Positions 1-11,960 of a stretch of 64,000 nt of DNA are shown piece by piece. The notes below the pieces were generated by a model. That model was given only the letters and a program-made list of their open reading frames with translations. It was not told the origin of the DNA and did not search any database. Every line of letters begins with the position of its first letter. Position 1 is the stretch's first letter. The translations under genes were made by a program, and so were the position numbers. The DNA is from Atherinomorus stipes (taxonomy: Eukaryota; Chordata; Actinopteri; Atheriniformes; Atherinidae): assembly GCA_023101725.1 (NCBI GenBank), contig JALJCO010003025.1, forward strand, positions 62,001 to 126,000, written 5' to 3'.

Positions 1-654
1 ATATAAAGAGCTTATCAGGTAAAATGAGGTTTGGAGTTCCTCAGGAATCTACTTTGGGGCCTCTTTTTCTTCTACTGCATCATTGCCCAACAGATACAGT
101 AACTCAAACTAAACAGAACCTATATTCATAGTAAGTACTTGGTTCACTCAGTATAATCATTATAATCCAGGAATCATTTGGAAATCCAAGAACGCCATCA
201 CCAGCACCTGAAGTCCGCCTTTAACTCATCCTGTGTCCTAACTGAGGAAAACCACGTCAGCTGAGGCACACAAACTCATCAACTCCTACTAGTGTCTAGG
301 TTGCCATGGCGATAAGCTTCACCTGCAGCAGTGATAACCTGTGATATCACCATTATTACATTTAAGTTAATCGGCAATTGGCCAATAGAAAGTTTGTGGT
401 CTTTGATCACTTAGTAGCATAAGTGACTGTGTAGATAACACACCTGAAACAAAAACACGTCCTGTCATCTGCAGTTTGTTATAGAACAGTTTACCACCTG
501 AAGTCTAAACAATTTCTATTACTTATTTTATTGACTGTTATGATGCATTTTATAAGGGGCGGGGGGTACATAATGTAATTCTATGTATTTATGTTTTGCT
601 TTTTTTTAGGATTATTGTTGTAAATTATATCAACTTGTTGTGGCAAGGTACTCA
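1..654. other. Unannotated AT-rich intergenic DNA
   Basis: No coding pattern, tandem array or paired terminal repeat was recognised here. Confidence 0.5.
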
Positions 655-735
655 ATGAGGACCCGGATGGGATTTGATCCCACAGACTGCTGGGTGAGAG
701 TCATACGTGCTTACCAGTCAGCCAAAGACATATCC
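655..735 (-). repeat. tRNA-like SINE head or tRNA pseudogene
   Basis: Read on the minus strand it has a B-box-like GGATCAAATCC and, 41 bp upstream, an A-box-like TGGCTGACTGGTAAGC, as in tRNA-derived SINE promoters. No intact cloverleaf or clear anticodon could be confirmed, so it is a SINE remnant or a decayed tRNA. Confidence 0.4.
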
Positions 736-825
736 CTCTGGCCAGGACGCATGATTTATGTGATAGGACCCCACACTGTCACATTGTTGCGAGATGAAGG
801 TTGGATATTTTTTTAGAAAGCTGGT

Positions 826-2100
826 TTTTTTTTTCAACCAGGACCTTATTTCTAGGAGTTTATACATGCATTTATTCACTGGTAACATTTCTGTATCACT
901 TCAGGCGATATTTAGATTATTTGCCCTCCTGCGTGCATCCATATAATGGGAGAGACGGGGCAGCCTCTCTATAAGACATTATCTGCAGCAAAACTTCTTC
1001 ATTTCATCAATGCTCTAAGTAGAATGAACAAACGAATGAGTACTATTGTCCTGTGAGTTCAGAGGTTCAGTTTGGTGGTGTCTGGGTAGCGAGCTGCTCT
1101 CTCAGCTGTACTGCAGAGTGCACCGTGTAAAGTGTTGAGAAAATCTCCCAATAACCAACGAAGAATTAATTCTGAACTCACAGGACAATAGTACTCATTT
1201 ATTCATTCATTCATTCATTCATTTATTCTATTTAAAGGATAACTTTATTTTTTTTCAACCTGGACCTTATTTCAAAGAGTATGTATGTGTATTTACTCAC
1301 CGGTAAAATTTCTGCATCATTTTGAGTCCTTTGGAAGATATTACGCGGAGTTGCCCTTCGGTACATCCAGTAATAATGGTGGAGATGGAGCAGACACTAT
1401 AAGACATTATCTGCAGCAAAACTCGTTGATTTTCGCCAATGCTTTAAGCAGAATGAACAAACAAACAAGTACTATTGTCCCGTGAGTCCAGATTTAGCTT
1501 TCCGTTAGTTACCAGGGTGTGGTACACACTCTCGGGGCCGCGCGTTCACGATGCGCACTTCCGTAGTACAGCTGAGAAGAGCAGCTCGCTACCCAGACAA
1601 CAACAAAAACACAATTTGCGAAACTCTAAACTCACAGGACAATAGTACTCATTCGTTCGTTCATTCTACTTACAGCATTGATGACTTCATGGAGTGTTAC
1701 TGCAGATAATGTCTTATATAGTTACTGCCCTGTTTCCGCCATTTTACGATGTACACCAAAGGGTGACTCAGCGTAATATCTTCCGAAGGACTGAAAGTGA
1801 TGCAGAAATTTTACCTGTGAGTAAATGCACGTTTATACTCCTAGAAACAAGGTCCAGGTAGAAAAAAAGAAAGTTATCCTTTAAAGCATTGATGAAATTG
1901 ATGGAGTTTTGCAGCAGATAATGCCATAAATAGTGACTGCCCCGTCTCTCGCGTTATATGGAAGGGCGACTCAGCGCAATATCTTCCAAAGGAGTCAAAG
2001 TGATGCAGCAATTTTAGTCGTGAGTAAATGCATGTATAACCTCCCTACTGTAGAAATGAAATCCACGTTGCCAAAAAGAAAGTTATCCTTTTAAAGGAAT
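826..2100. repeat. Complex nested inverted repeat (four related arms)
   Basis: Four versions of one 210-250 bp sequence occur: 826-1065 and 1246-1490 forward, 1625-1862 and 1885-2095 reverse. Shared landmarks are CATTATCTGCAGCAAAACT, ACTATTGTCC and the GATATTACGC/GCGTAATATC pair. GGATAACTTT and AAAGTTATCC bound the arms. A (CATT)n tract sits at 1198-1232. It looks like a foldback-type or repeatedly nested non-autonomous DNA element. Confidence 0.65.
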
Positions 2101-2119
2101 TTGCGTTAACACCTTATTC

Positions 2120-2520
2120 ACACGTTACAGACACATAATTGAACTTTTAGCAGTTTTCTCAGTGATGCGCCCCCCATCGGTGGCAAACTAGCATCCATCT
2201 TCATCCTACCTGTACTGTGATTCACTCCAGCCAGTAACAGACAGTCTTATCTTGACTCTTGTTCTGTCCCTTCCTCTCTTTCTTTTCCTCTCTTCCTCTG
2301 GTAATGTTTCCTTGCGTTTCTTGACCGAATCCAACATGATGCGCATTCAAAACACCCATGATGTTCACATCTGGTTCATATCTGTTTTTCTAGTATGTGA
2401 TGCAGTGCGGAACCAGTAGTCAGCTGCAACGTCACAGTCGCGTCCCAGATGGGAAACTTACATACTGCTGTTTCTGAGCCCCGGGACGACTCTGGGCAGC
2501 GACGGCTAGAAAATGTGCAT
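2120..2520. repeat. Dispersed repeat, copy also at 14740-15010
   Basis: Shares long stretches with 14740-15010, including GACTCTTG, CTTGTTCTGTCCCTTCCTCT, the CTTTCTTTTCCTCTCT tract, CATTCAAAACACC-like sequence and GAGCTGCAACGTCAC-like sequence. The family is unknown. Confidence 0.5.
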
Positions 2521-2630
2521 AATGAATGTTGATGTGCCGTCAAAACGAGTCAGAAACACAGATTTTTAAGGTCTAAAAGTTAAGTTTTGTATCTTTAACT
2601 TTATTAGCCCCATTTACAGTACAGATACAG

Positions 2631-3130
2631 AACAGTCATCCTCATATTTTTCATCCTCTCCCATTAAAGAAAAGCCTAAATTTACAATAGTAATTCAAAT
2701 AAGAAACTGAAAGAAATGATCATGAAAAAAATGCACTGAATTATGATTTAGAGAAATAAAATATTGATTTTGAATTGTGGTTGAAAAGAATGATTAAAAA
2801 CAAACAAAAAAACAACTGTCGCAGACAAATAGAGTTCATGAAAGGTGAACAGTGGACCAAAATACCTGTCAACAGGCACTGAAATCTGATTGGATGTTAC
2901 AGGAAACACTTGACTGCAGTGATTGCCTCAAACTGTTGTTCAACAAAATTTTTAGTGAAACATCAGGCTTGTTTTTTTTGAGTGTTTGTTTTGAATATTT
3001 CTGTTGAACCACAATTTAAAATTAATGTCATGATTTTAATAAAATCATTTCAATTTCAACTTATTCCACCAACAGTTGATGTCTTTTGCTTTTTTATTGG
3101 GCGAGTATGAAGAAATTTGACAACAGTACA
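2631..3130 (+). mobile_element. Tc1-like transposon remnant, copy 1
   Basis: Ends resemble CAGTCATCCTCA and its inverse. The interior (2815-2960) encodes a decayed version of the C-terminal end of a Tc1 transposase, of the type EQWTKIPVN...RKHLIAVIA. It belongs to a family with further copies at 27172, 29755, 38688, 54482 and 61950. Confidence 0.55.
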
Positions 3131-3209
3131 TGCTGTACTTGCATACATTTGCATGCACATATATTCTCACATCAAACCAACAAAGAAAAAAAAAGAAAAG
3201 AAGATGATG

Positions 3210-3793
3210 TACACACTCAAAAATAAAGGGTATCAGTTTGTACTTAAAAGGGTACAAACTCTTGTTGCTGGGGGTGTTCCTTTTTGAAAGACATTTCTGT
3301 ACCTTCGGTCCTGGTCCATTTTTGTACCTTATCAAGCTGTATGAGTTAATAAAGTACAATTAAACCAATTAAAAATGATGAATAAAAGCAAATAAAATAG
3401 AGATTATGACAACAATCAACGATGCTAATCATAAATGAATAATTATTATATAAACATTAGGCCAAACACATATAATTATACATATAATTATTGCTATGAT
3501 TACTATGATTATTATGAAAATCACAATATAATAACTGTAATTATACTACTGTTTAGAAGTAATGCTAATTATAGTTATTGTACAAGCCACACACATTTTT
3601 CAATGCTGCAGGTACCCTTAGGGTTGAAATGGTACAAATTTGTACTTTATATTACTTTGAACCCTTTTTCATAGTATAAAGGTAATTCTGGCCTCATAAA
3701 GACCAATTTTGTACTTTTGAGAGAACATTTGTAAAAAATTTACCTACAGGTACAGAAATATTCCTGTCTCGTACCTCTATATTTGAGAGTGTA
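3210..3793. mobile_element. MITE with TACACTC-type terminal inverted repeats
   Basis: The left end (ACACTCAAAAATAAAGGGTA) and right end (TACCTCTATATTTGAGAGTG) are inverted copies with a few changes. The flanking TA could be the target duplication of a Tc1/mariner-type insertion. The interior repeats GTACAAA/TTTGTAC motifs and is otherwise AT-rich with no gene. Confidence 0.55.
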
Positions 3794-4657
3794 GGGACTA
3801 AAAACTTGTACAGAGAGAGAAAATTTATGCTACAGTGCAACAAAAGAGTGACACCGTTAACTTGGGACGCCCACCTCAGATCAGAATGAAAAACATGGCA
3901 GTACCACACCTGAACATTGGGAGTGATGCAGCTGGTGGCCTGCATGGTGCAGTAGAAATAATCTGGGTCTGAACTGGACGAGACAAAAGCGATCACTGTG
4001 GATTTCACAGAGAAACATATGGTGTACTCCCCCCCATTATTAAAATAAGTAAGTAAATTTAATTCAGGGCATATTTAAATACAGCTTAAAGCTGACTAAA
4101 GTGCTCAATAAAAAAGACATTAAAATACAAAGAAAAATGGAAAACCCAGAGAATTGCAGCAATGAGAACAATCAAGAACAAGAGGCAAATACAGAATTAC
4201 AGAGATGAAGCAGATTGAAGGATTAGTGGAAAAGCTCGTGAATGGAAATGTGTCTTCAGCTTGATTTAGAGACTCATGTTGATGTTTAGCTGCTGTCCAA
4301 CAGATGCAGGTCAAAGTTCCTGATTACAGTTAACATTCACGCAGCTGCAGGGGAGTCAGCATGCACCTGAACATGCAGCACAAACCTGTCATAATAAAGA
4401 CACAGATCGCGCTCACACCAGGGGAGTGAATGCGACAGAGTCTGAAGATGGCTCATAACTGAGATTAGCAGCAAACAGCTGACTGCCAGCGGAGACCCTC
4501 CATGGCTCTGTTTACCTGTTGTTGCAGGACTGACACATCTCCCATCAGCCCAGAAAACACACTGAATACTCCAACCTTGGATACATAGAAGGTTTTCCGT
4601 GGATTTCCTGGTACTGTATAGCCCAGATAAAACAATATATGTGTGACAAGTGGCTGT
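3794..4657. other. Intergenic DNA without a recognised gene
   Basis: Positions 4040-4330 resemble a common fish repeat tail (ACTAAAGTGCTCAATAAAA), but no boundaries were found. The rest shows no coding pattern. Confidence 0.4.
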
Positions 4658-4665
4658 TGTAATAC

Positions 4666-5584
4666 CAGTGTTGTATAGTAACTAAGTAAAAATACTTAGT
4701 TACTTTACTTTAAGTAGCATTTTTTTGTATTTGTACTTTACTTTACTACTTCTATTTCTGATGACTTTTACTTTTACTTCACTACATTTTGCGAGTAAAA
4801 AAATCAATAATTTTACTCCATTACATTTACCTGAGCATCTTAGTTAGTTACAAAATACATAACATAAATAAGGAACGTAATAGTTAATGGAAAAAATCTT
4901 TGTTTTGTTGTAGTGGGACTAGTAGCAGCCTTGTGCAGCCGTCTCTGAAGCTAAACACATCTTTACCTGCCTCAGCAGCAGGTGAACGGCTGTTCAGCAT
5001 CGCTGGTCTGGTCTTCAGTCCAATACGAGCGAGACTGAGTTCTCACCATTTTGAGAAACAACTTCTTTTGAGGTTGAACAAAAAGTTTTTCAGGGTTGAC
5101 TGGATGGACAGTTCATGAGCTGTCACACTGCAGTCATGTTAAAGTTCAACCAATCAAGTTCTTCGTTTGCTTGCATCACCTCCAAGCACCAAGAGTTTAT
5201 TAGGAATGATTTAATATTGAATGGACGTGGGTATGAATGTTGGTAGGCATGCATGCAGGTCTGTAAGGATGTGTCTGTGTGTATATTTTTTTATATGGTT
5301 GGGTTTATGTAAGGAGGTATTGAAACTTCTTTAAACTTCGCAAATTAAAACTTAAAAACTAACTTAAACAGAAATAAAGAAAATGTTAAACTCAAATTTC
5401 TGATTGTGTTTTATTAACAGTACTTTTTACTTTTGATACTTAAGTACAGTAAATACTAGCTACTTTTTTACTTTCACTCAAGTAATATTCTAGCAGGCAA
5501 CTTTCACTTTTACTTGAGTCATTTTCCAGTAAGGTACTTTTACTTTTACTCAAGTGTGGCTTTTGGGTACTTTATACAACACTG
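4666..5584 (+). mobile_element. Internally deleted hAT transposon with intact ends
   Basis: A 919-bp element that starts CAGTGTTGTATAGTA and ends TACTTTATACAACACTG, inverted copies of each other. It is flanked by a perfect 8-bp target duplication, TGTAATAC (4658-4665 and 5585-5592), diagnostic of hAT insertion. Internally, 4940-5090 encodes part of a hAT C-terminal dimerisation region (PASAAGERLFSIAGLVFSP, then ARLSSHHFEKQLLLRLN). The rest of the transposase is gone, so it is non-autonomous. Confidence 0.88.
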
Positions 5585-5592
5585 TGTAATAC

Positions 5593-6717
5593 TGAGGCTG
5601 CTTGGTTACACAAGTGTGTCCACATCCACATCTGTCCTGGTCCAACTGTTCAATTAGTCTTAAAACTGCATCAATAAAGAAGATTTTATTACCAGGTTTA
5701 ATGCTGATGAGGGAACTTTCTGACTTCATCAGACTGTCAGTGTGTTTATCTGAATGTAAATGATGGAATTGAAGCTTTTTTTAAACAGCTGGTTGGTTAC
5801 ATGTTAATGTCTGAAGTTGTTGTTCACAACTTCATACAGTGTTTGTCTTTCTTTTTACATGATAATGACACCGATTATTATTCTTATTTTTTTTTCTTCT
5901 TTTTCTTTCTAACTTGTCCTGTCCAGCATAGTAGCAAGTACTGACACTGATTATTTGACTGCATGAAATATTTGGTCGGCCCTATTGGACCAAGCATATT
6001 TCCACAGATGGGTGGCTGTCTAAAAAGGTACAGACAAATCTGACGAGCATTTTGTGTTGCGCCATCTTGCGGCGCCGCCATTGCTTGGGGAACGAGTCCC
6101 AATTACCTCGTATCTGCCAACATGGAAAGCAGCGTGAATATTTGGATTTACAACGTTGGACAGTCGTCTAACATAATGATAACCTATAGGTACGTTATCC
6201 GAAAGATCTCTAAAGTATTCTATTCTTTTTTTTTTTTTACACCGGAGCATTAATTTAAACTATTATTCATCCCCAGAAACTGGCTTTAATGACAAGCCAC
6301 ACTAGATTAACACGCACGTCTCATGATTACTTATTAAAGTTTAAAAACTAAACCATTTCAAAGGTTGTTAGTTTTCTATTTTATCGTATATTTGGCTGTT
6401 GGTATTGTTTCAGGACTGTACAGACCACGTAGCTTTCACATGTCCTGCAGATGAAACTAAAGGCTGCAGGACACCGTCTTCCTGATCCTTTTGTGTTTGC
6501 GACTGAACTGAACTGAACTTTTATTTTCTGGTCCCAACGTTGCCCTGATCAGAACAAATAACGTTATATTTCACAATATCTCCCAGATTAGTCATTAACT
6601 CTCAGCAACACCACACCTGACTCTGTGTTTTCCTCTGCTGTTCCAACAACCAGGAATGTGACAGTCCTTCCAGATTTCCGCCATATTGTTAAGAAAAAAG
6701 TCCCATCCTCATCTGTT
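5593..6717. other. Intergenic DNA without a recognised gene
   Basis: Positions 6030-6260 are unusually CG-containing (GCCATCTTGCGGCGCCGCCA), but only short frames are present. No paired ends were found. Nothing else was recognised. Confidence 0.4.
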
Positions 6718-6889
6718 CTAGTTACACATGTATAGTAAGGCTCCCTTGGCAACGGCGGACGGTCTAGTTGTGGCGTTTGGCCGGATTGGTCTATAGGAAC
6801 CTCCTAGAATAGGAGACCTGTTGTGACTGATGTATTGGGCCTTTGTTGAGGGGAGGACAGTATGAGAGCTGGGGTGACCTGGGTGGATG

Positions 6890-8157
6890 TCAGACCCCCA
6901 GTCTGATTTTGTCCAGCCCTGAAGACAAATATGTATGTATGAGACAGACTTAAGAAAACTCAAGCAAAAACCCAGGAGGCACGGAGGCAAGGGTAAGAGC
7001 GAGGTGGGTATGTGAGAACAAATGAATGAGAGCGTGAAAGAGGAAAATTGTGGGAGGGAGGAATTTGGGCTGGAAGAGGGAGGAGATGAGGGTGGGTGGT
7101 GGGGGGGGGGGGGGTGAGGAGGCATATGCTTGTGAGTGTCTGGTAGGGATGGTCGTGAGGGGCTGAAGAAAGAAGGTGCGGGAGTGTGACAGGTCAGAGG
7201 GAAGGGTGGGGGCTGGACATGTATGGGGGGTGTAGGGGTATTGCGTGGTATGGGGAGGTGGGGGGTGGGAGTGTGTGATGTGAGGGAGTGTGGGGGTATA
7301 GGGGGGTATGTGTGGGGTAGTGGAGGAGGATGTGGGGGTGAAGGGAGGAGTGGTGTATGTAAGGTAGAGAGTGGGGGGGGCTGCAGGTGTGTGGGGGGGT
7401 GATGTGGGTGTTAGAGGTGGATAGGAGGTGGGTATGTGGAGGGTAGTGGAGGAGGATGTTGGGGGGTGAAGGAGAGGAGGGAGTGGTATGTAAGGTAGAG
7501 AGTGGATGGTGGGTGATGTGTGGGGGGAAGGCATGTGGGTGTTGGGGGTATGTGGGTGGGGAGGTGTGTGTGTGAGTGTGGGTGGTGTAGGGGGGTGGTA
7601 GCAGTGGAAGCGCCCTGGTGTCAGGTGTGTGGGCAGTGGGGACGTCGGGGTGGGGCTGGCCTGTGCTGGGGGGGTGTCGTCTGGAGGGTCCGGTCCTCCT
7701 GCTCGGTTGGGCCGCCTGGGTCGGGTAGGGGGCTGCTCCTGGGCGCTTGGGCCTTGGGCCCAGCGCTGTCCCTGCCCCGGGGGCGGCCAGTGCCCGATGG
7801 GGTTGGCAGCTGCTGGTCTTGGTCCGCTGGGGCCTGGACCCCAAGACCGCGGGGGGCTCCGGCTGAGGCCACCTTTTCCGCCCTCTGGGGGGATGCATGT
7901 CTGTTCTTTTTGGGAGGTGGCTGGGATCTGGGCCCCTTGGTAGCTGCTGGGGGCCTGGGTCGTCAGCTTTGCGGCTCCCTTCTTGCAGAGACGAGGCTGC
8001 ATCTGCATGACTGTATCACCACGGAGCACCCTTTATTATGCATGGTTGACACTGTGACACTGCTTCCCGATTGCGATGACTAGGTTGTACCTCTTCTACT
8101 CCCATGGTGATAGGTTTTATTCTCCCTGCGTAGTTCTGTGTGTGTTTGTATGATCTG
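6890..8157. repeat. Strongly G-rich (strand-asymmetric) dispersed repeat
   Basis: About 700 bp of runs such as GGGGGTGTAGGGGTAT on the + strand is followed by a moderately GC-rich part. That part ends CACCACGGAGCACCCTTTAT and AGTTCTGTGTGTGTTTGTAT. A second, shorter copy of this tail is at 26295-26499. The long proline/histidine-rich minus-strand frames are composition artefacts. The family is unknown; it may be an untranslated part of a LINE. Confidence 0.5.
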
Positions 8158-8760
8158 AGAATATTTAAGCCACCTGCAGGTCCTCCTGTAGGGGATTGCT
8201 AGTTTTGTTTTCCAACAGAGACCTTGGAATGTTGTTTAGGGGTTTCTGTACAGATGCACCAGTGAACTGTGTACAGATCTGGGCATGAAAAAGTTCCCCT
8301 TTCAGCCGACTGCCAAACCACTTACCAGCAACTTGTCTGCTAATTCAATCCACAGAGAAACGCCTGTGTGCCTAGGGGAAACGATTTCTGAGCATAAATG
8401 AATGCCCTGAACAAGGATAGTTCCACACGCCAAGTTTGGACACTGTGCACGATGACGTATTTGCGGGACAAACGGTTCAGCCAGTGATAGTGCAGTAATG
8501 GTGCACTATCAGTGCACCACTTCTGGCAGAAAAAGGAGGAACTTTTTCATGCCCAGATCTGTAAGTGGATTCATGTTTTCTCTCCCCTCTCTCTCTTTCT
8601 CTCTCTCTTCCTCTTCCTCACTCCCTTCTCTCTGTTCCACTTTCTATCATTACCTCTTTTACCTTTATTTCTCCTTGTCAGGCCCAGCAGTATGATATGG
8701 AATGCTGTTATAGACAAATGTTTAATTAAAGAAATAAAATGAATAAACATGATATCAGGG
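8158..8760. repeat. Sequence with perfect 25-bp inverted repeat and hairpin
   Basis: Positions 8273-8297 and 8538-8562 are exact inverted copies (ACAGATCTGGGCATGAAAAA and on). A nearby hairpin pairs TGATAGTGCA (8485-8494) with TGCACTATCA (8502-8511). A pyrimidine tract at 8575-8640 and a poly(A)-signal-like AATAAA follow. It may be a small foldback element or the end of the preceding repeat. Confidence 0.45.
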
Positions 8761-9425
8761 GAGCCTTGTAAACTCCCCTTGGTAAATCAAAACTGTTCAA
8801 CACAATAAAGCAATCAGATTTCCATTCTGCCTGCTATGATGCTGGACAGGACAAGTAGAAGAAAAAAAAAAGAAAACAAAAGCAAAAGGCCTTTAGAATA
8901 ATGTGTTTTCTGGGAGGTGGGGTAGTGGACTATAGGCCCCTGTGGCATGACCTATGCTTTTGTTCTCAATGGCATTATTTTTTTAAATCCCTAGCATTAC
9001 TTTTATACTTCAAAAACTTGAGCTGATACTTCAACTTTGACAAGTCCTCTAATGGGTCTGTTGTCCGGGGCCCATGCAACACTGTCAAGCTGCCTGGATG
9101 TGATTATGCATGCAAGAAAACAGGAAAAATTCTATACAGGTTCATATCTCTTTTATGTATCTTTTGTATATATCTTTTTTAAAATATAAAATCAGATAAT
9201 AAAAATCTTACAAATGTAAGAAAATCTTCCAAAGACAGTTAAAGCTTACAGAAGAGTATTGGGCCACTGAAAAAAAAAAATTCTGACAATAAAGAAGTCA
9301 GAATTTGGACCTTTTTTTTTTTTTCCAGAGATCATTAACAAAACACCTTTTTTTTCTCAATGTTCTGCAACAAAAAAAAGGTCAGATTTTCTGATTTTTA
9401 TCTCAGAATGCTCACATTCATCTAA
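8761..9425. other. AT-rich intergenic DNA
   Basis: No gene. From about 9240 the sequence repeats motifs such as GTCAGAATTTGG and TTCTGACAATAAAG. This low-complexity fish repeat recurs at 9820-10010. Confidence 0.4.
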
Positions 9426-9429
9426 ATCA

Positions 9430-9675
9430 CTAAAATAATAATGATAATAATAATGGATTAGATTTATACAGCGCTTTTCAAGGCACTCAAAGCGCTTCAC
9501 AGTAGATCCATTATTCTTTCACTCCTCATTCATACTTGGTGATGGTAAGCTACGTATGTAGCCACAGCTGCCCTGGGGCAGACTGATGGAAGCGTGGCTG
9601 CCATTTAGCGCCTACGGCCCCTCCGACCACCACCGGAACCATTCACACATTCATACATACATACAGTAGAGCCCC
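9430..9675. repeat. Widespread teleost interspersed repeat
   Basis: Contains GATTTATACAGCGCTTTTCA, CAAAGCGCTTCACAGT and ATTCACACATTCATACATAC. From memory this is a very common dispersed sequence in fish genomes. The exact class (SINE or LINE tail) is not certain. Confidence 0.55.
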
Positions 9676-9819
9676 CTCTAAAAGAAGATTGGAGACTTTT
9701 TTTTTTTCAATTTCTGAAAAAAGGTGCAAATCCTGCTTTTTTTTAATCAAAAATAAAAAAAACAATAAAACAAACTAAAAAACTCCTGAATTTGTTATTT
9801 AATGTTTTTTTGGGAAAAA

Positions 9820-10010
9820 GTGAGAATTCTGAAATTAATGTCAGAATTCCAACTTTTTTTTCTGAATTCTGTCTCTTTTTCAGAACTTGAAAAAAAACTT
9901 TCTTTTTACTTTTTTTTTTTTACTGTTCTGAATAAAAGTCAAAATTCTGAAACTAAAGTCATAATCCCGACTTATCCCAGAATTCTATCTTTTTCTTCAG
10001 AGTCCCTAAT
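9820..10010. repeat. Degenerate GTCAGAATTCTGA tandem-like repeat
   Basis: TCAGAATTC, TTCTGAAATTA and CAGAATTCTATC recur about every 40-50 bp with T-runs between. The short frame here is a by-product of these repeats. Confidence 0.4.
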
Positions 10011-10399
10011 ACTCTGCAATTTTTTTATAGATTTTTGCTTTAAAGAGAAAATGCTGAACTTTGATACACAAACTAGTGTTGTTCTTTTAACCAATAAATG
10101 AATGAATCAAGTAGTTTTTTTATGCGTCTGTGACTGAAAGACCCATCCCACATTATTCAGACACAGTAATAAAGTGAAAAAAAAATCCAGTCTACTCTAA
10201 CTAGACAACTGAATTCTCACTAAATATCCAACCAAGTTAAGTTGAACGAGGGCTTCCTGAAAACAGATCTTTTTGCTTTACTGAACAGTTATTATTAGTC
10301 TTTAATGAGGTAAAAACATTTCCTAACCAATTAATTGATTAAATAACTGATAGAACAGCCGATTATCTAACTAAAGGTCTGACTTTATCCGTCTGTCGG

Positions 10400-10930
10400 C
10401 TTAATTTAGACAAAGGTTACAGAAACATTAGATTCTCCTGGATGGTGAAAGGCAGATGAAGATGTAAGCTGTGGCGGTCCGGATGCTCCTGCAGTCAGGT
10501 GGATAAAATCCTGTTTGTATCCTCACAGAAACTCAAGCCCCCCCACCTCCCTCTTCTTCCTCTTAATTTCCTGATAACCTGTTAATTTTATTGTTTTTCA
10601 CTCACATTACATGATTACTGCAATGACCCGGCGACTCAAATCACTTAATGCATTGTTATTGAGGCCAGGCCCTCCCTGCGCTCCTTTAACCAAATGACTG
10701 TTGATATTTGCTTTTAATTTAAGCAATCCACTACAAGACTCATTAACATGCTGCTAGATTAACTGCCTCCAAGCTGAGGTTATCCGCCTCTTAATGCCCT
10801 TTCCATGGAGATAATCCCTGCTAACTTGGATTGGAAGCTACAATGAGATAAGCAGCAAATATGAAGAGATGAAGGAGAACCTGTCTGATCTGATCGCAGC
10901 GCTCCGGCCATGATTGTTTTTCTCTTTCAG
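10400..10930. promoter_or_regulatory. Candidate conserved non-coding element
   Basis: A repeat-free, moderately complex stretch rich in homeodomain-type cores: CTTAATTT, GTTAATTTTATTG, TTTTAATTTAAGC, GAGATAATCCC, GCTTAATTTG. No reading frame of note. It resembles developmental enhancers in gene deserts, and the nearest developmental gene in view is vsx1. Pure inference without alignment. Confidence 0.3.
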
Positions 10931-11339
10931 CTGCAATTTGCTTAATTTGGGTGTTACTGACAGGCAGAGTGTCACAGAGCCTGCAGGCAGACCTCATGCT
11001 GGATTATTGATCACTTGGACAACACAGACACGCGTTGATCAACAACATCTCTTCCAGGAAAAAAAACAGGATTTCCAGTTTGCAGAGTGGAAAACACGCA
11101 GATGATTACTGACGTGTTTGACGGGATTATTCCTGCAAAATGGTGAAATGAAGTCTAATGGAAAACAGTCCTGGTGCTCCCAGGAGCTGCAGGTAGACTG
11201 CAGGAGTTTGAAAAGACAGATGGAGCAGCTGCGTTGCTGGAAACAGGACCTGCTTGTGAACATCCTCTACAGCGCTGACTGATATGTTTGCAACGTCACT
11301 CACACTCATCAGAAATTAAAGGTTGAATATGGAAAGAAA

Positions 11340-11960
11340 AGGGAAATCAGGGGTTTCTAGGTAGTAGCAGCAACGGAGAAAAACACCCCCGGCGGGGGGA
11401 GGGCCAGGGCCGATGCGGAAGGGAAGGGGAGAAAGGGGCGGGGGAAGGTAAAAAAAGAAAGGAGGGGGGATTTAAAAGGGAAGGTTAAGGATAGCAAAAT
11501 AGAAAAAAAGGTAGGGTACCAGCCGGGAAGAAAGGCGGCATTTAGGGTTTTTCCCCCGGGGGAAAGGTTTGTGGGGGGTCTTTTTGGGGAGTTCTCCACA
11601 TAAATTCCCCCAGGTTTTTGCTTCACTCAGGTCACTCCTCCTCAGAAACAGATAACACCCCGGGGGGGGAAGAAGCGGCTCCCTCGCTCGTCCTCCCGGT
11701 TTTCCTCCGTAAAACCAGGCTGGGGCCAAAAAAATTGTTCCCCCCAAAGAGAGATATTGGGTAGCAGGAAGGGGGGGGGGGAATGGGTTAAAATAGGAAA
11801 AAAAAAATCCATTTATAAACCGGAAAAAAATTTTTTTAATAATTTTTTTTAGGATAAATATAATTTTTCTGGGAAATGTTGTACTTTCATTCTGTACCCC
11901 CCCGAACGGGGGGGAATGTATTAATTTTTAAAAATATAAATATTAATATAAAAATTTCCC
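11340..11960. other. Homopolymer-biased stretch, likely poor assembly
   Basis: Abrupt runs of G, A and T (AACACCCCCGGCGGGGGGAG, TTTCCCCCGGGGGAAAGG) begin and end sharply between normal sequence. The frames here should not be trusted. Confidence 0.45.

Noticed and set aside
6950..8029. Long Pro/His/Thr-rich minus-strand reading frames and overlapping Gly-rich plus-strand frames
   Set aside because: They all come from G-rich repeat composition. No domain, start context or splice logic supports a protein.
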